NCBI GenBank assembly: GCA_963766365.1
Contig: CAVXZK010000011.1
Coordinates: 186,001 to 250,000, forward strand
DNA from: JALORV01 sp963766365
GTDB taxonomy: Bacteria > Pseudomonadota > Gammaproteobacteria > Burkholderiales > Burkholderiaceae_F
Direction of reading: 5' to 3'
DNA: 64,000 nt
The position numbers and the translations under genes are program-made. Under the pieces are notes generated by a model, which saw only the letters and a list, made by a program, of their open reading frames with translations, searched no databases and had not been told where the DNA came from. Within the stretch, counting starts at the first letter, position 1. Each line of letters starts with the position of its first letter. This document shows, piece by piece, positions 50,647 through 64,000 of the stretch.

Positions 50647-51318
50647 ATGGTGTTCTGGGGCCTGGCACTGCTGCTGACCGCTGCAGCGCTCGGGTTCGTG
50701 CTGCAGGGTCTGCTCCGCGGAGGCGGCACTCGCCGCAGAGCTGTGGTCTGGGTGATCGCAGCCGCCGTGCCGCTCGCGGCGGCGGCCCTGTACTACGCCT
50801 TCGGTACGCCGCAGGCCGTGGACGCTTCTTCGGAGCTCGGACCGGACATCGCGCCGACGACCGCGGCTGATTACGTCACGCGCCTGGAAGCCCACCTGAA
50901 GCGCCAGCCGCGCGACGCGCGCGGCTGGGTGCTTCTCGGGCGCGCGCACGCCGAAGCCAACCGTTTCGACGCCGCCGCCGTCGCGTTCGTGCAGGCGATG
51001 GCGGTTTCGCCCGACAAGGTGGCCAAGGATCCGGCGGTCCTGTGCGAGTACGCCGACGTGCTGGCAATACAGCAGGAGGGCCGCCTGAGCGGCAAACCGC
51101 TGCAACTGGTCACGCGGGCGCTCGAACTCAACAGCCGGCACCCGATGGCGCTGGAGATGGCCGGCAGCGCCGCCTACGAAGAGGGGCGCTATGACGACGC
51201 AACGCGGTATTGGGGAGAACTGCTGCCTCAACTGCGACCGGGCACGCGCCGGCACGCCGAACTGACGGCCGCGATTGAACGAGCGCGGCTGCAGGCGCAA
51301 TCATCGCCGCAGCGCTAG
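50647..51318 (+). CDS. NrfG/CcmI-like TPR protein
   Basis: About 223 residues: two N-terminal membrane segments (FWGLALLLTAAALGFVLQGL and VVWVIAAAVPLAAAALYYAF) and a periplasmic TPR region (RGWVLLGRAHAEANRFDAAA, EYADVLAIQQEGRLSGKPLQ, AGSAAYEEGRYDDATRYW) resembling the central part of CcmI and NrfG. It lacks the CcmI C-terminal domain. The likely task is to present the octaheme protein, perhaps its CXXCK site, to a heme lyase; this is inferred from position. ATG 50647 is chosen; a GTG at 50632 is also possible. Confidence 0.75.
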   Translation: MVFWGLALLLTAAALGFVLQGLLRGGGTRRRAVVWVIAAAVPLAAAALYYAFGTPQAVDASSELGPDIAPTTAADYVTRLEAHLKRQPRDARGWVLLGRAHAEANRFDAAAVAFVQAMAVSPDKVAKDPAVLCEYADVLAIQQEGRLSGKPLQLVTRALELNSRHPMALEMAGSAAYEEGRYDDATRYWGELLPQLRPGTRRHAELTAAIERARLQAQSSPQR

Positions 51319-51493
51319 GCGTCGACGCCGGCATTTTTGGAGCGCCCGTCTTGCGATCGGGCGCCCTGCGAGTCGGTCATCGACTTTCCTGACTGCCTTG
51401 CCTACAGTGTCGCGTCGTCGAAGGCGAAGTCGACCTGGCCACAACGGTCGGACCGGCGAGTGCTCGGACAGCAGGCGACAGGACTGACCAACG

Positions 51494-59842
<8,349 letters not shown>

Positions 59843-59843
59843 C

Positions 59844-60191
59844 ATGACGTCGTCCGCTATCGACCTGGCCCGCTATGCCGAGCTGCAGGACACTGCCGGG
59901 GCCGACTTCGTCGTGGAACTCGTCGACACGTTCCTGCAGGAAGCGCCGGGGATGCTGGCCGAACTGCGCGCCGCCCGCGTTGCCGCGGATGCCGACCGCT
60001 TCCGGCGCGCGGCGCACTCGCTCAAGTCGAACAGCCACACCTTCGGCGCACTGGCCCTGGGCGCACTTGCCCGCGACCTGGAACTGGCCGGCATGAGCGC
60101 CGACGCCTCGCAGGAGGCCGTGCGCCTCGACGCACTCGAGGCCGAGTACGCGCGCACGGCTGCCGCCCTGAAAGCGCTGCGCCATGGCTGA
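59844..60191 (+). CDS. HPt phosphotransfer protein
   Basis: 115-residue stand-alone histidine phosphotransfer protein. The active site is AAHSLKSNSHTFGA with H58. It is all-helical and Ala-rich, with no catalytic domain. It starts two bases after the kinase stop and overlaps the receiver-cyclase gene by eight bases, so it most likely carries phosphate between a kinase receiver and the next protein's receiver. Confidence 0.92.
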   Translation: MTSSAIDLARYAELQDTAGADFVVELVDTFLQEAPGMLAELRAARVAADADRFRRAAHSLKSNSHTFGALALGALARDLELAGMSADASQEAVRLDALEAEYARTAAALKALRHG

Positions 60192-61230
60192 ACGCGGCGC
60201 GCGCCTGCTGGTCGTCGACGACAACAAGGTCAACCGGCTGCTGCTTGCACGCACGCTGGAACTGCAGGGGCACAGTGTGGCCCTCGCGGAGAACGGTCGC
60301 GTCGCGCTGGAAATGCTGCGGCGCGAGCCCTTCGACCTGCTGTTGCTCGACATCGAGATGCCCGAGATGGACGGCCTGCAGGTCATGGAGCAGCTGAAGT
60401 CCGACCTGCAGTTGCGCGACCTGCCGGTCATCGTGACCTCGGCCATCGAGGGGCTCGACAACGTCGTGCGCTGCATCGAGCTGGGCGCCGAGGATTACCT
60501 GCACAAGCCGGTCAATCCGGTGCTGCTGAAGGCGCGTCTTGGGGCCAGCCTTGAGAAGAAGCGCCTGCGCGACCAGCAGAAGGAACTGGTACGCCGTTTT
60601 GCGACGCGCGAAGTCGCGCAGGATCTCGATGCCTCGGGTTTCGCGCTTGGGGGACACCGCGTGCAGGCGACTGCGATGTTCTCCGACATCCGTGGTTTCA
60701 CGGCGATGGCGGAACAGCTGCCTCCAGAGGAGACGATCGAACTGCTGAACACTTACTACACGCTGATGTTCGATGCGATCAGCGGGCAGGGCGGCGTCGT
60801 CAACCAAATGGTGGGCGACGGACTGATGGCGATCTTCGGGGCGCCGCTGCCACTGGCCGACCCGTGCGGCGCCGCGGTCAAGGCTGCGCTGGAGATGATC
60901 GAAATGATCGATCTGTACAACCGCGAGCCCGATCGAATCGGCAAGCCGCCGATCGAGATCGGCATCGGCATTGCGTCGGGCGACCTGATCGCCGGCTATA
61001 CGGGCACGCAACAGCGCGCGACCTACACCTGCGTCGGTGACGCCGTGAACGTGGCGGCCCGACTCGAAGCGCAAACGAAGGTCGTGGGCCACGCGGTCCT
61101 GGTCGACGGCGCTACGCGAAGTGGGCTTGCGCAGCGGTGCTGCTTCGAACCCCTGGGAGCGCTGTCGCTCAAGGGAAAAGGCCAGGCGGTTGAAGTATTT
61201 GCGGTGCAACTCGGACAGAAGGTTGTATAG
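60184..61230 (+). CDS. Receiver-class III nucleotide cyclase
   Basis: 348-residue response regulator with a receiver domain (about 5-120; D56 in LLLLDIEMPEMDG, K108 in HKPV) and a class III adenylate/guanylate cyclase domain (about 155-340). Metal-binding aspartates are D168 in MFSDIRGFT and D212 in VGDGLMAIFG; the transition-state segment is GDAVNVAARLEA. The base-selecting lysine usually found before the second aspartate (N-K-x-x-G-D) is a glutamine here (NQMVGD), so substrate choice is uncertain. It is the expected output of the kinase-HPt relay. Confidence 0.9.
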   Translation: MAERGARLLVVDDNKVNRLLLARTLELQGHSVALAENGRVALEMLRREPFDLLLLDIEMPEMDGLQVMEQLKSDLQLRDLPVIVTSAIEGLDNVVRCIELGAEDYLHKPVNPVLLKARLGASLEKKRLRDQQKELVRRFATREVAQDLDASGFALGGHRVQATAMFSDIRGFTAMAEQLPPEETIELLNTYYTLMFDAISGQGGVVNQMVGDGLMAIFGAPLPLADPCGAAVKAALEMIEMIDLYNREPDRIGKPPIEIGIGIASGDLIAGYTGTQQRATYTCVGDAVNVAARLEAQTKVVGHAVLVDGATRSGLAQRCCFEPLGALSLKGKGQAVEVFAVQLGQKVV

Positions 61231-61900
61231 CCGCCGGTACCACGGTCTCCCGCACCAGGAACGGCGGGCGAGTCAGGTCCGTTGCGATTCCGCAACTGAG
61301 GTTCAGCTCATCCCGCTGGCAGGCTCGCTCGCCGGCGCGCATGCGAGATACCTCGCCTGTGCCGGTCATCATTCGCAACCACTCCCGAAGGTAGTTGCCT
61401 GCCTGGGTTGCCGGTCTCGTCGAACTTGGCACCGCCTCGCACCGGTGAGGAGGGAAGCACGCGCCTCGCTCCGGTGAGAGGGGTCAGAGCGTAGGGCTTC
61501 CTTGAATGCTGAGCGTTCGGGTAGTAGCCCATACGCCCTTGTGGGTAATGGACAAAGTGCGGTCCCGCCACGAAGCTCGCCGGCCATGTGTGCCGCTGCG
61601 GTTCGACGATTTTGATAGCCCGCCCGACGATTCGAGCGGCCCGTGACTTGGTGCAGGGCTCACGGGCTTGAGCGGGCGCAGCTCAGGAGCGGGCGCTGTT
61701 GATGCCGGGTCGCCTGCTTCGGCTGCCGCGCTCCAGCGCCGTGCGCCGTCGGTGTTGCCGGCCGGCAACGGTGCCTGCCATACGCCCCCGAGTACGAAGG
61801 TTCGTTGCGCAGACCGGCTCGCCGGGACGCAACGCGAGCGTATGTTCTTTTGAGTGATTGTTGGATGCCAGTCCTGGCTCGACATTTTGGGGAGGAGAAG
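61231..61900. other. Long intergenic region with inverted repeats
   Basis: 670 bases without a supported gene. A near-duplicate motif CGCCTCGCACCGGTGAGG / CGCCTCGCTCCGGTGAGAG occurs around 61434-61482. A nested hairpin has an inner stem GCCCGTGA / TCACGGGC (61639-61646 and 61660-61667) and outer arms GCCCGC / GCGGGC. Open frames here have no family resemblance and no ribosome-binding sites. A small RNA or decayed repeat element is possible. Confidence 0.5.
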
Positions 61901-63202
61901 ATGAAAGCTTTGTTTGCGGTGCGTCCGATCGCCGCAGCCATTTGTGCGGCGGCCCTGTTGCCGCTGCCGTCGATGGCCACTGACGGTTACTTCGCTCATG
62001 GCTACGGAATGCGCGCGAAGGGCATGGGTGGTGCGAGCTACGGGCTCGCGTTTGACGCCTTTGGCGGAGCGAACAATCCCGCCAGCATGGCGTTTGTCGG
62101 CACGCGGGTCGACGTCGGCATCGACTGGTTCAGTCCGCAGCGCAGTGCCTCGCGCAGTGGCGCGGCGCCGGGACTCAATGGATCGGCGGACAGCGACAGC
62201 ACGAACTTCTTCATTCCGGAGTTCGGCTACAACTACGCGTTCCGTCCCGACCTCGCGTTCGGGGTGTCGGTGTACGGCAACGGCGGCATGAACACCGACT
62301 ATCCGGGCAACCAGCTCAACTGCGGCATGGGTGCGAATACCGCCAACCTGCTGTGCGGCGCGGGCAAGCTCGGGGTCGACCTGTCGCAGCTGATGGTTGC
62401 GCCGACGGTGGCGTGGCAGTTCATGCCGAAGCAGTCGATCGGCATCGCGCCGATCTTCGGGTTCCAACGCTTCAGCGTGGAAGGTCTGCAGGCCTTCGAC
62501 AACGCACCCGGGTTCCCGCCGTTCACCTCGGCGCCAGGGTATGTGACGAACAACGGTTACGACACCTCCACCGGTTGGGGCGTGCGCATCGGCTATCAGG
62601 GTGAGTTCGACGGCTTCCGCATCGGTGCCGTGTACTCGTCGAAGATGTCGATGAGCAACTTCGACAGCTACAAGGGCCTGTTCGCCGAACAGGGTGGTTT
62701 CGACATCCCGGCGAGCTACGGACTGGGTGTCGCCTATACGGGACTGCCGCAATGGACCTTCGCGTTCGACTGGGTCTACATCGATTACGGCGGTGTCCCG
62801 TCAATCGCGAACCAGGCGATGACCGGGGCGCCGCTCGGCGCCAACAATGGACCGGGCTTTGGCTGGCAGTCGGTCAACGTGTTCAAGGTCGGGATCGAGT
62901 ATCAGCTCAATCCGGCGTGGACGCTGCGTGCGGGATACAACTACACCGATGATCCGATCGATTCGGCCAACGTGACTTTCAACATCATCGCGCCGGGCGT
63001 GGTCCAGAATCACATCACGCTCGGCTTTTCCTACAACATGCCGGATAAGTCGAGCATCACGGTGGCCTACATGCATGCGTTCGACAATTCCGTCAGCGGA
63101 TCGTCGCTGTTCAACTCCGTGCTCGGACCCGGCGCCGGCGGCACCGAGACGATCTCGATGTATCAGAACAGCCTCGGCATCGCCTGGAGCAAGCAGTTCT
63201 GA
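61901..63202 (+). CDS. FadL/OmpP1-family outer-membrane transporter
   Basis: 433-residue outer-membrane barrel for hydrophobic compounds. A signal peptide (ALLPLPSMATDG) is followed by the FadL-like N-terminus DGYFAHGYGMRAKGMGGASY and FGGANNPASMAFVGTRVDVG; the C-terminus ends with Phe (IAWSKQF), as barrel proteins do. ATG 61901 has a GGAGGAG site. Substrates of the family include long-chain fatty acids and aromatic hydrocarbons; none can be assigned here. It is alone and is followed by a bidirectional terminator. Confidence 0.92.
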   Translation: MKALFAVRPIAAAICAAALLPLPSMATDGYFAHGYGMRAKGMGGASYGLAFDAFGGANNPASMAFVGTRVDVGIDWFSPQRSASRSGAAPGLNGSADSDSTNFFIPEFGYNYAFRPDLAFGVSVYGNGGMNTDYPGNQLNCGMGANTANLLCGAGKLGVDLSQLMVAPTVAWQFMPKQSIGIAPIFGFQRFSVEGLQAFDNAPGFPPFTSAPGYVTNNGYDTSTGWGVRIGYQGEFDGFRIGAVYSSKMSMSNFDSYKGLFAEQGGFDIPASYGLGVAYTGLPQWTFAFDWVYIDYGGVPSIANQAMTGAPLGANNGPGFGWQSVNVFKVGIEYQLNPAWTLRAGYNYTDDPIDSANVTFNIIAPGVVQNHITLGFSYNMPDKSSITVAYMHAFDNSVSGSSLFNSVLGPGAGGTETISMYQNSLGIAWSKQF

Positions 63203-63220
63203 CTGTCGTCCCCGCCAAGC

Positions 63221-63249
63221 AAAACGGCCACCGCTTCGGTGGCCGTTTT
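63221..63249. terminator. Bidirectional terminator between fadL-like and yeeE-like genes
   Basis: Perfect 13-base stem AAAACGGCCACCG / CGGTGGCCGTTTT with a three-base loop, A-rich on one side and T-rich on the other. It lies between two convergent genes and can serve both. Confidence 0.93.
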
Positions 63250-63288
63250 CATTTGAGTGTGCGCGGCCTGGGTTGCGCGATCACCGCA

Positions 63289-63894
63289 TCAGTGCGGATG
63301 ATGCAGCGGACGCAGATGCGCGAACCTGCGTTCGAGCCACTCCATGCCGTGCGCGGCCGCGAACAGGAACACGGCGAACGCCAGCGTCCACCAGCCCATG
63401 CCAATACCAGTCAGGGCCGGCAAGGTCACCTCTCCCTGGCTGGAAGCCGCGATCCAGGACTCGATGCCCGGCGTGAGTTCGGCGTAGGCCATGACGCCCG
63501 CGAGCATGCCGAGCGCGAACAGCATGGCGTCCTTCTTGCCGGTCGCAATGCCTGCTACCGAAGTTCCTGGGCAGTAGCCGCCGATAACGAAGCCCACGCC
63601 GAAGATCAGGCCGCCAAGCATCTGTGCCGGGTACGACGTCGGCTCGATGTAAAGGTCGGTGAGCGCGATCCATCCTGCCGATGACAGCAGGAAGAGCCCC
63701 GCCATGGTCGTCACGATCGCCGTGAACATGACCTTCACCACGGCCTTGTCATGCAGGTAGAACACCGCAGTCAGCTTGCGCGCGCTGCTGAAGCCGGCGC
63801 GCTCGAGGCAGAAGCCGAAACCGAAGCCGAGCAGCACCGCGATCGCGAGGTCCGTCACGACGCTGAATTCGAAGTTGTAGGCGAGGGGCAGCAT
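63289..63894 (-). CDS. YeeE/YedE-family sulfur-compound transporter, second half
   Basis: 201-residue membrane protein with about five to six helices, of the half-size YeeE/YedE type linked to thiosulfate or other sulfur-compound uptake. The conserved Cys-containing motif FVIGGYCPGTSVAGIATGKK is visible, together with FGFCLERAGFSSARKL with a second conserved Cys. ATG 63894 is preferred over GTG 63903: AAGGAG is eight bases upstream of it, and it overlaps the upstream stop by one base. Confidence 0.87.
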   Translation of the reverse strand: MLPLAYNFEFSVVTDLAIAVLLGFGFGFCLERAGFSSARKLTAVFYLHDKAVVKVMFTAIVTTMAGLFLLSSAGWIALTDLYIEPTSYPAQMLGGLIFGVGFVIGGYCPGTSVAGIATGKKDAMLFALGMLAGVMAYAELTPGIESWIAASSQGEVTLPALTGIGMGWWTLAFAVFLFAAAHGMEWLERRFAHLRPLHHPH

Positions 63895-64000
63895 CAGATC
63901 CACTCCTTGCGGACGAAGTACGCGAGCACGTAGGCCGACAGGAAAACGGCGCCCATGAACACGAGGCTACCGGCATTCAGCATCGATCCGCCGCTCAGCG
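63894..64000 (-). CDS. YeeE/YedE-family protein, first half, cut by window end
   Basis: Only the last 34 or so residues are inside the window: a hydrophobic helix (NAGSLVFMGAVFLSAYVLAY) followed by FVRKEWI and stop. The TGATG overlap with the next gene and the membrane character fit the partner subunit of a two-gene YeeE/YedE transporter. The family call rests mostly on the neighbour. Confidence 0.65.
   Translation of the reverse strand, partial: LSGGSMLNAGSLVFMGAVFLSAYVLAYFVRKEWI

Noticed and set aside
61308..61571. 87-codon minus-strand frame in the long gap
   Set aside because: No ribosome-binding site, no conserved domain and overlapping frames of similar length; coding status not supported.

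Overview
GC-rich proteobacterial chromosome segment, most likely Beta- or Gammaproteobacteria. The basis is Na+-NQR with NqrM, a full System I (Ccm) cytochrome c maturation operon, TRAP transporters, an MtrAB/OmcA-type conduit and high G/C codon third positions. No rRNA, tRNA, transposase or CRISPR array was seen. Almost every base from 1 to 64000 is in a gene or a short, readable intergenic region.

Layout. 1-9664: the end of a proton-pumping complex I operon (nuoF-N); NuoG has an unusually short C-terminal domain. 9824-14000: a membrane Ser/Thr kinase whose sensor lies N-terminal to the kinase, an MFS transporter, and a stand-alone cyclic-nucleotide-binding protein divergent from the next operon. 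14121-21738: Na+-pumping NADH:quinone reductase, nqrABCDEF, plus a CBS-domain protein, the flavin transferase ApbE and the maturation factor NqrM. 21727-31758 (minus strand): a TAXI-type TRAP system with a DUF1850 protein, a cation/Ca2+ exchanger, and a dctPQM TRAP operon whose dctQM part is tandemly duplicated, with one stretch almost identical between copies.

32276-41453: an extracellular electron transfer locus with two outer-membrane decaheme lipoproteins (OmcA/MtrC family), a small secreted helix-hairpin-helix protein, a periplasmic decaheme MtrA/DmsE and the MtrB porin. 41652-48683: ccmABCDEFGHI, which makes the c-type cytochromes. 48819-51318: an octaheme ammonia-forming nitrite reductase with an FNR-like box upstream and a TPR protein downstream. 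Together, 32-51 kb encodes 38 c-heme attachment sites and the machinery to fill them.

51494-61230: a signalling operon with a 2782-residue cytoplasmic hybrid kinase (13 tandem GAF domains, HisKA, HATPase, two receivers), an HPt protein and a receiver-nucleotide cyclase. This is a complete His-Asp phosphorelay ending in a cyclic-nucleotide producer. 61901-64000: a FadL-type porin and a two-gene YeeE/YedE sulfur-compound transporter cut by the window end.

Working model (inference): Nuo and Nqr feed the quinone pool, and electrons leave either through MtrCAB to outside acceptors or through nitrite reduction to ammonium, with FNR-type oxygen control of at least the nitrite reductase.
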